NCBI GenBank assembly: GCA_039810045.1
Contig: JBDHWF010000083.1
Location: 1 to 18,288, forward strand
Direction of reading: 5' to 3'
DNA from: CADCWN01 sp039810045
GTDB taxonomy: Bacteria; Chloroflexota; Chloroflexia; Thermomicrobiales; CADCWN01
DNA: 18,288 nucleotides
Shown here: piece by piece, positions 7,120 to 14,280 of the stretch
How positions within the stretch are numbered: position 1 is the stretch's first letter
How the letters are laid out: each line of letters starts with the position of its first letter
The notes under the pieces: model-generated
Told to the model about the DNA's origin: nothing
Database searches by the model: none
The model's input: only the letters and a program-made list of their open reading frames with translations
Position numbers and translations under genes: made by a program

Positions 7120-7157
7120 GCCCCACAACGGTCGTTTTGCGGTGCAGTCGTGGTGGT

Positions 7158-7754
7158 ATGATGGCAGCAGTAGCGCTTAGTGTGGCGTTGAAGACGGGGC
7201 AATTGCCGGTTGGGGCGGCGGTGCCAATCGTCGTGCGAAAATACGATGGGCAGCAGCGCTTTGTCGTGGAAACTACGGCGTTGGTGGCGACCCCTGGCTT
7301 GCTGATCGCGCGGGGCGCGGTGGGGCGGGCATTTCGCACGGCGCAGGGAGTGCGCCAGTTGCCAACGGTCACGCTGGAATATTTTCCGGCAGATCGCCCC
7401 TACAACGTTCTCAGTTATTTTGATCCGCAGACCGGGGCGCTGGAACGCCATTTCTGCAACCTGCTTACGGCGGCGACCTGGGATGGCACGCGACTGGCCT
7501 ACATCGACCTCGATCTTGATCTGAGTGTGCTACCGAATGATGAGGCCGTGGTGGAAGATCTGCTCGATTTCCGGGCGCATCAGCGGCAGTGGGACTACCC
7601 CAAGGCGTTGCGGCGTGAGGTGCTAACGGGGCTGCGGGAGTTACGGGCGCTGGCTGCCGCGCAGGTGCCACCATTTACGGCGGTGCCGTTGGCGGCGGCA
7701 GAGGCGTTGGCGTTGGCGAGTGGACGTTGGCCGCTCGATACTGCGAGGGAATGA
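7158..7754 (+). CDS. DUF402 family protein (predicted nucleotide/phosphate hydrolase-like)
   Basis: A protein of about 198 residues with a DUF402 domain, the fold shared by FomD and Staphylococcus nucleoside di/triphosphatases. The family signature is visible as YIDLDLDLSVLPND (115-128) followed by VVEDLLDF (131-138), where the acidic residues are expected to bind a divalent cation, and upstream VLSYFDPQTGALERHFCNL (84-102) on the beta-barrel. The C-terminal helix ends with an alanine-rich tail. ATG 7158 (or the adjacent ATG 7161) is chosen; no strong ribosome binding site precedes either, and TTG 7137 is possible. The stop overlaps the next gene's start as ATGA. The substrate cannot be deduced. 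Confidence 0.75.
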   Translation: MMAAVALSVALKTGQLPVGAAVPIVVRKYDGQQRFVVETTALVATPGLLIARGAVGRAFRTAQGVRQLPTVTLEYFPADRPYNVLSYFDPQTGALERHFCNLLTAATWDGTRLAYIDLDLDLSVLPNDEAVVEDLLDFRAHQRQWDYPKALRREVLTGLRELRALAAAQVPPFTAVPLAAAEALALASGRWPLDTARE

Positions 7755-8248
7755 CGATGATTGAGCGGGTGTGGCAGTGGTTGGGTGATCAGAATAATGG
7801 CTACGATCCGCTACTGGCGACCGGGGCGGGGTTGGCAGCGTCTGGAGCCTATCTGGTGGAGATGGCCGTCGATCTGCCTGCGCTTGGTTGCCCGACCAAC
7901 GACTTGCTGTTGCTTGGTGGGATGGTGACTGACGACGGGCGGATCTGGCCGCTACTGGGGGCCGTGCTGCACTGCACTTTTGGGGTGGGGCTGGCGCATG
8001 GCTACGCCGCGGTGCAACGGCGGTTGCCGGGGCCACCGTGGGCGAAAGGGCTGGGCTTTGCGCTGGCGGAGAACACGACTCTCTCGCTGCTTTTACCGCT
8101 CTTTGATCGGTTTCATCCGGCGATTCGGGCGGGGAAACTGCCGCAGATGGTCCGCCCAATCCCGATCCTGCAACAGGTGTTGCGGCATATCGCCTACGGG
8201 ATTGTGCTGGGGGCGGTCTATGGCCGGGGGCGGCGAGATGGGCGCTAA
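7751..8248 (+). CDS. Small polytopic membrane protein (DUF6789/DUF1440-like)
   Basis: A 165-residue hydrophobic protein with about four membrane segments: around 20-38 (LLATGAGLAASGAYLVEMA), 65-83 (PLLGAVLHCTFGVGLAHGY), 100-115 (GLGFALAENTTLSLLL) and 143-160 (LRHIAYGIVLGAVYG). The layout, with a histidine in the second and last segments, LPGPPWAKG between segments two and three and a final 'H..YG..LGAVYG', resembles small membrane families such as DUF6789 and DUF1440; I cannot decide which. Function unknown. The start ATG overlaps the preceding stop by four bases (ATGA) and the stop TAA overlaps the next ATG (TAATG), so translation of the three genes is probably coupled. ATG 7757 is an alternative start with a better-spaced AGGGA. 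Confidence 0.7.
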   Translation: MTMIERVWQWLGDQNNGYDPLLATGAGLAASGAYLVEMAVDLPALGCPTNDLLLLGGMVTDDGRIWPLLGAVLHCTFGVGLAHGYAAVQRRLPGPPWAKGLGFALAENTTLSLLLPLFDRFHPAIRAGKLPQMVRPIPILQQVLRHIAYGIVLGAVYGRGRRDGR

Positions 8249-8877
8249 TGCCAAGTGTGCGTGATCAGTGGTTGACCCTGCTGCGGGACACTGCCGCTGA
8301 ACTGGCGGCGACCTGGGCGCAGACCGAGCGGATTTTTGGGCTGGCACGACACCTGGCGCGGCAGGAGGAAGCCGACCGCTTTCTGGTGGGGGCGGCAGTA
8401 TTACTGCGGGCGCTGGATGCGGCGACGCAGGGATCACTGCTGGTCACGCCCGATCTTCCGGCCCCAACCGTGACCGCACTGCGGGCGTTAGTGACAGAGG
8501 TGGCGCAACCACTGGGGTTAGGGGCGAGCCTGGAATGGCGGGTGATCCACGATGCCCGCACCCTTGATCAGCTTGGGGCTGGGGGGATTATGGCGGCGTT
8601 GAACGCTGCGCCGCATGAGGGCAGGGGGTGGTACGACCGCCGCGATCCGTTTGCCCTGCTGCGCGATCTGGCCCCCACCGTTTACCCCCTCGATCTGCTC
8701 TACGAGCGCCTGACGACGTTACCACAGGCGATGCAGACGCCCACTGGTCGCACGCTCGCGCTCCAGCGGTCGGCAATCGTGTTGTTCTTCTTTGAGGCGT
8801 TGCGGGCGGAGTTTACGCTGAGTTTGCCCGATGCGTTCCTGCCGTCTGCTGATTGGCTCGTGCCTGAGGAAGATTAA
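8248..8877 (+). CDS. HD-domain phosphohydrolase-like protein with lost metal ligands
   Basis: A 209-residue protein whose overall pattern matches YedJ-type HD-domain phosphohydrolases: RIFGLARHLARQEEADRFLVGAAVLL (28-53), then DARTLDQLGAGGI (102-114), corresponding to 'DADRLDALGAIGI', then YDRRDPF (129-135), and a C-terminal LTTLPQAMQTPTGRTLALQR (155-174). The metal-binding H...HD...D residues are mostly gone: the first histidine position is Q25, and the HD pair reads L53-R54; only D102 of the final motif remains. It is therefore probably not a hydrolase but a binding or regulatory protein (inference). Third gene of a coupled trio with the DUF402 and membrane proteins. Fold assignment is by motif memory, so moderate confidence. 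Confidence 0.65.
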   Translation: MPSVRDQWLTLLRDTAAELAATWAQTERIFGLARHLARQEEADRFLVGAAVLLRALDAATQGSLLVTPDLPAPTVTALRALVTEVAQPLGLGASLEWRVIHDARTLDQLGAGGIMAALNAAPHEGRGWYDRRDPFALLRDLAPTVYPLDLLYERLTTLPQAMQTPTGRTLALQRSAIVLFFFEALRAEFTLSLPDAFLPSADWLVPEED

Positions 8878-8938
8878 GCTTATACTCAGGAGCGGTAGCC
8901 GCAACAGTATAGGCTGCTGTTCGATAAAGGAGGGCCTG

Positions 8939-9205
8939 ATGAGCAAGCGAGAGCCAATCACCAGTGCAGAGGCGCAGCAGATTGGCGATAGCATTGGTGT
9001 TGATTGGAATACCTACGACCTGGAGCAGTTTCGGATGGGACTGGATGTTGAGCTGGAACATGGGCGCCACGATCCACAGACCAATGTCACGAACGATGAC
9101 CCGATCATGACGGGGAAGATTGCGCTGGCCCACTTGAAAGAAATTCCCGATTATTACACGCGGTTAGCGAAAATGGAGGCTGAAGCTGAAGGGCAGGCGG
9201 GCTGA
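8939..9205 (+). CDS. DUF5661 family protein
   Basis: An 88-residue acidic soluble protein matching DUF5661: IGVDWNTYDLEQFRMGLDVE (residues 19-38), then ELEHG, DPQTNVTNDDP and TGKIALAHLKEIPDYYTRL are the conserved core, and it spans the family's full length. Function unknown. ATG 8939 is fixed by AAAGGAGG (about 8926-8933), five bases upstream; the frame is open back to 8831 but that part overlaps the previous gene. It stands 61 bases after the HD-like gene and has its own ribosome binding site, so it may be the last member of that operon or separately transcribed. Its stop lies one base from the stop of the convergent NUDIX gene. Confidence 0.85.
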   Translation: MSKREPITSAEAQQIGDSIGVDWNTYDLEQFRMGLDVELEHGRHDPQTNVTNDDPIMTGKIALAHLKEIPDYYTRLAKMEAEAEGQAG

Positions 9206-9206
9206 G

Positions 9207-9758
9207 CTACGCTGTTGCCACAAGCTGCGCGAGCAGGAGGCCCGTCAGGGTTTTCGCGTCGGCAAGCTCGCCCTGAGCTACCAGCGTTGGGATGTCGGAG
9301 AGGGCGATTTCTTCCAGAGTAATCGCTTCGTCCTCCATCAATTGGCGGTCGCCGTGGGTGAGGCCAGTGGCGAGAAAGATGGTGATCTTTTCGGTGCAGA
9401 AACCTGGGGCGGTGTAGACGGCGACCAACTCTTGCCACTGGGTGGCGCGGTAGCCCGTTTCTTCTTGCAGTTCGCGGGCAGCAGCGGCAGCGAGGCTTTC
9501 GCCCGGTTGGTCGAGTGTGCCAGCGGGGATTTCCAGCAGGCTGCGCCCGGCAGCGTGGCGGTATTGCCGCACCATCACCACGCGACCATTCGGCAATAGC
9601 GGCACGACGGCGACGGCGCCGGGGTGGATCACAACTTCGCGGGTGGTGGTGTGGCCGCTCGCCAGTTGCACCTGATCGCGCTGGAAGGTGAGCAGTTTCC
9701 CGGCGTAGATCGTTTCACTCGCGATCACTGTTTCAGCTTCCGGCTGCTGGTCTGTCAC
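9207..9758 (-). CDS. NUDIX hydrolase, ADP-ribose pyrophosphatase-like
   Basis: A 183-residue NUDIX protein of the ADP-ribose pyrophosphatase (NudF-like) group, which hydrolyses ADP-ribose to AMP and ribose 5-phosphate. VVMVRQYRHA (60-69) and LLEIPAG (74-80) precede the Nudix box GTLDQPGE SLAAAAA RELQEETGY (80-103); the first part has six rather than five residues between G and E, a spacing I know from other ADP-ribose-type members. APGFCTEKITIFLA (117-130) is the typical segment after the box, and the acidic MEDEAI follows. GTG 9758 is chosen because GGGAGG lies six bases upstream; the frame extends through the tRNA gene, which is spurious. Substrate preference is inferred only from family resemblance. 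Confidence 0.88.
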   Translation of the reverse strand: MTDQQPEAETVIASETIYAGKLLTFQRDQVQLASGHTTTREVVIHPGAVAVVPLLPNGRVVMVRQYRHAAGRSLLEIPAGTLDQPGESLAAAAARELQEETGYRATQWQELVAVYTAPGFCTEKITIFLATGLTHGDRQLMEDEAITLEEIALSDIPTLVAQGELADAKTLTGLLLAQLVATA

Positions 9759-9854
9759 GGAGGCCCTCCCTCTGGCGCAAATGTAGATGGCACCCGGTGG
9801 GTGCCGTCGCGGGTTACTGTGCAATTCTTGGTGAACGCGCAGGCTGGTACTGGG

Positions 9855-9925
<71 letters not shown>

Positions 9926-9994
9926 GAGTCGCGCCACTGCGTTTGTGCCGCGATAGTGTAGCACAGCGGCTAGGGGGGGAACAATGCGTTTGGT

Positions 9995-10024
9995 GTGGGC
10001 GCGGCGCACAGCTGCCGCGCCCAC
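9995..10024 (-). terminator. Terminator-like hairpin after the sortase gene
   Basis: GTGGGCGCGGC (9995-10005) and GCCGCGCCCAC (10014-10024) form an 11-bp GC-rich stem with an 8-base loop, nine bases past the sortase stop. No clear U-tract follows on either strand, so it may pause or protect the transcript rather than terminate efficiently. Confidence 0.5.
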
Positions 10025-10032
10025 GCTGGCCT

Positions 10033-11157
10033 TTAGGGGTTGACGCCATCCCAGCGGGTGAAGACCACAATCCGGCTGTTGTACGAAGCACTACCGGGGT
10101 CAAAGTCGCCAATGCAGGAGATCAGATTCAGGTTGGTTTCGGAGGTAGCGCCAAAGATCTTCGGCAGTGGGGCGTTGTCGGCGGGATAGACCTGAATCTC
10201 TGTGACCAGGAAGCGGCGTTGTTTCCCCTGATCATCGGTCACGAATACTGCGGTTCCGGGGGTCAGAGTGTGCAGATCCCAGAAGACGACTGGGCCAATT
10301 CCGTGATAATCCACGTGGCCGGCAATGACGGCGTTACCTTGCATCCCAGGGCGGGTGCCAGGGGCATACCAGGCGGTGCCCCAGGGGTCTTTGGGGGTGT
10401 CCATATTGCCATTCGCATCAACCCCCACCTGTTCAACCGGGGCGTTGACGTTGATGGCGGGGATCGTTAGGCGGGTCGGCACGCCAACGGTGGCGAGCGG
10501 CTGACTATAATCTGGCACCTGAGCAGTGGGCCGATTCAGCACCTGCCGCTGCGTATTCAGCGATTCTGTGCCAAGCAGCCCCAGGAGGACTTGATAGCGG
10601 GCGTCATTCTCGGGGTGATACTCGAAGCGGTTCCGCTCGAAATATTGGACAACGTAGGGCTTGCCATCGGCCTGATTCACTTCGATGAACTGCTCGGTCA
10701 GGGGGAAGCCGAAGACGGGCAGGCCACCATGCTCTTGCCAGTAGCGCAGAAAGACGCCGCGCAGGGTGTGGTTCGTTTGCGGCACCAGCGTGCAATCGGC
10801 GGCGCATGGTTCCGGCGGGGCGTTGCGCTCTGGTCGATCACCGAGCAGGCCCGCGCCGAGTAAGGTGAGCAAGACCTGATACTTCGCTTCGTTCTCGGGG
10901 TGCCATTCCATAATCGCCCGTTCGTAGAACTGCACAATCAACCCGCGATCATCGACAAATGGCTGGCTGACGGGCAAGCCCAGAATCTCCAGATTGCCAT
11001 TGGCTTTCCAGAAGTCGAGAAAGGCATTTTCGGCGCAATAGTTGACACCTGCGGGACAATAGCGTTCGCCAGCGGCAACATGGTTGCCCGAAGGGCCAAA
11101 GCCTACTGCGCCAATCAGTAGCACAGTGAGGATGGTCAGGGTAGCGAGGCGGCGCAT
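10033..11157 (-). CDS. Secreted sortase (class E/F-like) with two envelope repeats
   Basis: A 374-residue exported sortase, a cysteine transpeptidase that anchors proteins to the cell surface. After a signal peptide (LATLTILTVLLIGAVGF, 4-20) come two repeats of the FxxFW..GG...FG[LF]P type (about 45-100 and 135-196), each ending in a WHPE or YHPE motif and YQVLL.LLG, then a sortase domain (about 225-370). Catalytic residues are H281 in VIAGHVD, C348 in LNLISC and R362 in NSRIVVFTRW. The TLITC-like motif is ISC here, and the domain order resembles class E/F. Start ATG 11157 has AAAAGGAG seven bases upstream. No LPxTG-type substrate is encoded in the window. The repeat is shared with the L,D-transpeptidase at 4242-5588. 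Confidence 0.9.
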   Translation of the reverse strand: MRRLATLTILTVLLIGAVGFGPSGNHVAAGERYCPAGVNYCAENAFLDFWKANGNLEILGLPVSQPFVDDRGLIVQFYERAIMEWHPENEAKYQVLLTLLGAGLLGDRPERNAPPEPCAADCTLVPQTNHTLRGVFLRYWQEHGGLPVFGFPLTEQFIEVNQADGKPYVVQYFERNRFEYHPENDARYQVLLGLLGTESLNTQRQVLNRPTAQVPDYSQPLATVGVPTRLTIPAINVNAPVEQVGVDANGNMDTPKDPWGTAWYAPGTRPGMQGNAVIAGHVDYHGIGPVVFWDLHTLTPGTAVFVTDDQGKQRRFLVTEIQVYPADNAPLPKIFGATSETNLNLISCIGDFDPGSASYNSRIVVFTRWDGVNP

Positions 11158-11222
11158 TCTGTACTCCTTTTGCGTAAAGGACTGGCCCAGCACGGGGATT
11201 TTGTCTCCAGTGATCTGGGAGA

Positions 11223-11244
11223 AGTATAGACGGTAGCCAGTCTA
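11223..11244 (-). promoter_or_regulatory. Candidate -10 and inverted repeat upstream of the sortase
   Basis: On the minus strand TATACT (11228-11223) is a good -10 about 65 bases ahead of the ATG. Partly overlapping it and extending upstream is TAGAC (11227-11231) with GTCTA (11240-11244), an inverted repeat with an 8-base spacer positioned where a repressor would block polymerase. No convincing -35 is visible. Confidence 0.35.
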
Positions 11245-11275
11245 GAGAACAGAACGGGCGGAGGTAGGGGCTGGT

Positions 11276-11333
11276 TGCGTGCGGCCTGCACGCAGGGAAG
11301 AGGAAGGGCTACGGCGAGGGAAGCCGTAGCCCT
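11276..11333. repeat. Tandem hairpins in the intergenic region
   Basis: The first hairpin is TGCGTGC (11276-11282), five-base loop, GCACGCA (11288-11294). The second is AGGGCTACGGC (11305-11315), seven-base loop, GCCGTAGCCCT (11323-11333), an 11-bp perfect stem. No T-run follows on the plus strand; on the minus strand the following bases are TCCTCTTCC. They may be part of an RNA or a transcriptional barrier. Confidence 0.5.
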
Positions 11334-11677
11334 GAATGGGGAGAGGAAGGGGAGGATAGTAGGGATTGCGGGGCTTGACGAGCGTTGGCGACGATGGGTC
11401 GATCTGGCGCGTCCCTCAGTTGCCAGGATCGTGGCGGGTTGGCGTGTTCAAGCCCTATTGTCTAGTGTAGCGCCTGACCGCGCTGGTGCCTTTGGTCGAA
11501 CGGGCGGTTTCCGGCCTGCCTCTTTCGGCGCGGGTTGCCTGATCGGAAGGACAGGGCTAGCGCGGCGTTATTGCTGATCAGCATCGCCAACCGCGCTGGG
11601 CCTTGATGCACGTTCATCCCTGCGTGACGTAGAATCTCCCGATAGAGACGATGCCAAGGACCTACCGAGGGGAGAGG

Positions 11678-13624
11678 ATGGCAACAGAAACTGCACAGCC
11701 CGTTGGTCGCGCCGCTGCTCAGGCGCACCAAGCAGTACCGCCGCCAACGCGCGGTGGGGTGGCCTTGCGCCTGCCGTATTTGCCTGGGCTTGATGGCCTA
11801 CGGGCCATCGCCGTTGGTGCAGTGCTGTTCTACCATGCGGGGGTGAGCTGGCTTCCTGGCGGCTTTTTGGGCGTCGAGGTGTTCTTCGTGATCAGTGGCT
11901 ATCTGATCACGGCCCTGCTGCTCTCTGAGGCCCAACAGCGCGGGCGGATCGATCTGCGTACCTTCTGGCTGCGGCGGGCGCGGCGACTCCTGCCCGCGCT
12001 CTATTTATTGCTGGTAGTTGGCCTGGTCTATGCTGTCTTTTGGTTGCCGCACGAAGTGGCGCGGCTGCGCGGCGATGCGTTGGCCGCCTTTGCCTACGTG
12101 ATCAACTGGTATTTCATCTTCCGGCAGCAGTCATATTTCGAGGTGATTGGCCGGCCCTCACTCTTTCAGCACCTCTGGTCACTGGCGATTGAGGAACAGT
12201 ATTACCTGATCTGGCCGCCTGTGCTGGCGTTGCTCCTGCGCTTCTGGTCGCCACGCCGGATCGCCAGTATCGCGCTGACCGGGGCGATCTGCTCGTCGTT
12301 GCTGATGGCGGTGTTGTATCTCCCTGGGCAAGATCCCTCGCGGGTCTACTACGGCACCGATACCCGCGCTGCGGGGCTACTCTTTGGGAGCGCGCTGGCG
12401 ATGGCCTGGGCGCCGTGGCGCACGTTGGGGCGGGCGACCCACGCGATGGTGGTCTGGTTGGATCGGCTGGGCGTGGGGGCGGTCGGCGTGCTGCTCCTGC
12501 TCTTTGCGGTACTGAATCAGCGGCAAACGTTTCTCTATCGTGGTGGCTTTGTGCTGATTGCCCTGACGACTGCCGCGGTGATCGCGGGGACAGTCGCCCC
12601 CGGGGCGCGGCTCTTGCCGTTGCTGCTCGACTCGCGCCCGATGCGGTGGTTTGGCGAACGCTCGTATAGCCTCTATCTGTGGCATTGGCCGCTCTTTGCC
12701 GTGACCAGGCCAGGGATCGATACGCGCTTTGAGGGATTGCCTGTGTTCGTCTTTCGGCTGGTGGTGGCAACGATTCTGGCCGATCTTTCGTACCGCTTCT
12801 TCGAAACGCCGATTCGGCAGGGCTTGTTGGGGCGGCTCTGGGCACGATTCCGCGCATTGCTTGCGGCCCCTGATCAGCGCAGTTGGCGGCAACTGCAGCG
12901 GTGGAGCCTGGGCGCGGGGGCGACGCTTGGCGCATTGCTGGCGTTGCTGATTACGGTGGCGGCGGCGCAGCCACCATCGACCGAAGCGGAGTTTGGCACT
13001 GGCACGGTTGATCGCGGCGTTGTGGCGGCGGCGGTGCCCACCTCCACCGTGGAGATTATCGGCACGCCCGTACCAGCCGCCCCGCAGACTTGCCCTGCCA
13101 CACTGAGCAAGCCCCGCATTACGGCGGTGGGCGACTCGGTGTTGGTGGCCGGGGCCGAGAAGCTTGAGGAATATATTGGCGAGGGGTTGTATACCAACGC
13201 TACCGTGGGGCGACAGGCCGTGCAGGTGCCAGCCCTGCTGCGCGAGTGGCGACAGGCCGGGACGCTTGGCTCGATTGTGATCGTGCAAATTGGCGCGAAC
13301 GGCTATATCACGGAAGAAGATTTCACCGATATTATGGCTGAACTGAAAGATGTGCGGGGGGTGATTTTCGTCAACCTGCGGGTGCCGCGTGAATGGGAGA
13401 AGGCGAATAACGCGACACTGGCCGCCGGCGTGAAGAAATATCCCAATGCCGTGCTGCTCGATTGGTACACCACCAGCGCGGGACACCCGGAATATCTGAA
13501 AGATGACGGGGTTCACCCGTATCAGGTCGGACGCGAAGTCTATGCTAAGTTGATCACTGATCAGGTGCGGGCATTCCAGGCCGCCTGGGCGGCGGCTGAT
13601 GGTTGTGTCCTGCCAACGCCCTAA
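11678..13624 (+). CDS. OafA/OatA-type membrane acyltransferase with SGNH domain
   Basis: A 648-residue membrane O-acyltransferase that would transfer acetyl groups across the membrane to peptidoglycan or another surface polysaccharide. Residues about 34-430 form the acyltransferase-3 domain with some ten membrane segments: LPGLDGLRAIAV (35-46), the catalytic histidine motif FYH (51-53), GGFLGVEVFFVISGYLIT (61-78), FWLRRARRLLPAL (96-108) and HLWSLAIEEQYYLIWP (165-180). A linker leads to an extracytoplasmic SGNH domain: GDS (485-487), G511, GAN with N541, and the DGVH pair D610/H613. All four SGNH blocks are present, as in Staphylococcus OatA. ATG 11678 directly follows a purine-rich site (GAGGGGAG); ATG 11651 is an alternative adding nine residues. 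The target polymer is not known. Confidence 0.92.
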   Translation: MATETAQPVGRAAAQAHQAVPPPTRGGVALRLPYLPGLDGLRAIAVGAVLFYHAGVSWLPGGFLGVEVFFVISGYLITALLLSEAQQRGRIDLRTFWLRRARRLLPALYLLLVVGLVYAVFWLPHEVARLRGDALAAFAYVINWYFIFRQQSYFEVIGRPSLFQHLWSLAIEEQYYLIWPPVLALLLRFWSPRRIASIALTGAICSSLLMAVLYLPGQDPSRVYYGTDTRAAGLLFGSALAMAWAPWRTLGRATHAMVVWLDRLGVGAVGVLLLLFAVLNQRQTFLYRGGFVLIALTTAAVIAGTVAPGARLLPLLLDSRPMRWFGERSYSLYLWHWPLFAVTRPGIDTRFEGLPVFVFRLVVATILADLSYRFFETPIRQGLLGRLWARFRALLAAPDQRSWRQLQRWSLGAGATLGALLALLITVAAAQPPSTEAEFGTGTVDRGVVAAAVPTSTVEIIGTPVPAAPQTCPATLSKPRITAVGDSVLVAGAEKLEEYIGEGLYTNATVGRQAVQVPALLREWRQAGTLGSIVIVQIGANGYITEEDFTDIMAELKDVRGVIFVNLRVPREWEKANNATLAAGVKKYPNAVLLDWYTTSAGHPEYLKDDGVHPYQVGREVYAKLITDQVRAFQAAWAAADGCVLPTP

Positions 13625-13735
13625 CGCGGGGTAGTACCAAAGTCATCCAGGACTGATCACCCCCCCGATTGTCCCGCCGCAATTAGGAGAAAGCACATCT
13701 CCCAACGCTGCTGATCTGCATGGTATCTTCGTAAA

Positions 13736-13945
13736 GACGCTGTTGCGTCCCTCGGAGAGTTTTTCTCGAGTGACCGAACGAAATTCTTGGCGTAATCGCA
13801 GAAGGAAATCCTGGCAGAAATGGTGTGGTTGGCCTTATTGCCCTGACGTTATGGCCCTGAGTGCCGTTGTGGTTGACGGTACGAAAGTTTGTACCGAGAG
13901 CAGGAACAAGAACGGCGGCTGGAAAACTCCAGCCGCCGTATTTTT
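13736..13945 (+). ncRNA. Candidate small non-coding RNA (unrecognised)
   Basis: An extended -10-like TGGTATCTT (13721-13729) would start transcription near 13736. The transcript would open with GACGC tgtt GCGTC (13736-13749), contain CGGTAC/GTACCG (13877-13882, 13891-13896) and end in the terminator at 13912-13945. No -35 is evident and the RNA does not match 6S, tmRNA, RNase P or SRP RNA by eye. It might instead be the 3' untranslated region of the acyltransferase transcript. Confidence 0.35.
13912..13945. terminator. Strong bidirectional Rho-independent terminator
   Basis: ACGGCGGCTGGA (13912-13923) and TCCAGCCGCCGT (13928-13939) form a 12-bp perfect stem with loop AAAC, followed on the plus strand by ATTTTTA. 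On the minus strand it starts 28 bases past the stop of the GlsB-type gene and is followed by TCTTGTT. It would end transcripts from both sides. Confidence 0.85.
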
Positions 13946-13966
13946 ATGGTGTGGGTGTTTGGGTCG

Positions 13967-14233
13967 TTAGACCGCGCGTCGACCAGAGAGGAGGCGAAGC
14001 AGCGCGATCAGGATACAGGCACCGACGAAGGCTACGAAGACCGACCAGATATTGAACCCGGTCGCCCCTGAGCCACCGAGCAACGAGAAGACGAAGCCGC
14101 CGATGAATGCGCCGATAATCCCGACGATGATGTCACCAACGATTCCGTAACCGCCGCCTTTCATTACCACGCTAGCCAGGAAACCTGCGACTAGCCCCAA
14201 GAGTAACCACGCCAGAATGCTCATCAGATCCAT
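13967..14233 (-). CDS. GlsB/YeaQ/YmgE family stress-response membrane protein
   Basis: An 88-residue, glycine-rich membrane protein of the transglycosylase-associated (PF04226) family, often induced by envelope or general stress; biochemical function not established. Three hydrophobic segments are visible: ILAWLLLGLVAGFLASVVM (6-24), IVGDIIVGIIGAFIGGFVF (31-49) and WSVFVAFVGACILIALL (63-79), with the family's GYGIVGDIIVGIIGAFIGG core. Ends in a short basic tail GRRAV. ATG 14233 has AAAGGAG ten bases upstream; the ATG three codons later (14224) is an alternative. Monocistronic, closed by the terminator at 13912-13945. Confidence 0.92.
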   Translation of the reverse strand: MDLMSILAWLLLGLVAGFLASVVMKGGGYGIVGDIIVGIIGAFIGGFVFSLLGGSGATGFNIWSVFVAFVGACILIALLRLLSGRRAV

Positions 14234-14280
14234 TACCGCTGTACTCCTTTGCCCTGGCCTCCACGCGCTCCCCTTTAGCG

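Larger units (their letters stand above)
11158..11677. other. Divergent intergenic region with hairpins, no gene found
   Basis: About 520 bases between the divergent sortase and acyltransferase genes. Open frames here read like shadow sequence with no family likeness. Structure seen: the sortase promoter region (11223-11244), two adjacent hairpins (11276-11294 and 11305-11333), and a 12-base palindrome TGCTGATCAGCA (11572-11583). Bases 11335-11570 show nothing I can interpret. Confidence 0.4.
13625..13966. other. Intergenic region holding a candidate small RNA
   Basis: 342 bases between the acyltransferase stop and the convergent stress-protein stop. No protein-like frame: the one long frame (13743-13970) runs through the terminator. 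The first hundred bases show no structure I can name; from 13721 on there is an extended -10 and a run of hairpins ending in a strong terminator, described separately. Confidence 0.45.

Noticed and set aside
6928..7128. N-terminal extension of the glycosylase frame
   Set aside because: No similarity to the family, and ATG 6927 has a well-spaced AAAGGA and begins the known domain.
11275..11577. Open frame of 100 codons in the sortase-acyltransferase gap
   Set aside because: Composition is like translated non-coding GC-rich DNA, it spans the hairpin at 11305-11333, and there is no ribosome binding site.
11572..11583. TGCTGATCAGCA palindrome as a specific operator
   Set aside because: CTGATCAG also occurs inside coding regions here (for example near 2567, 12875 and 13556), so a single intergenic copy is weak evidence.
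13743..13970. 75-codon frame over the candidate RNA
   Set aside because: It reads through the terminator and has no recognisable protein character or ribosome binding site.
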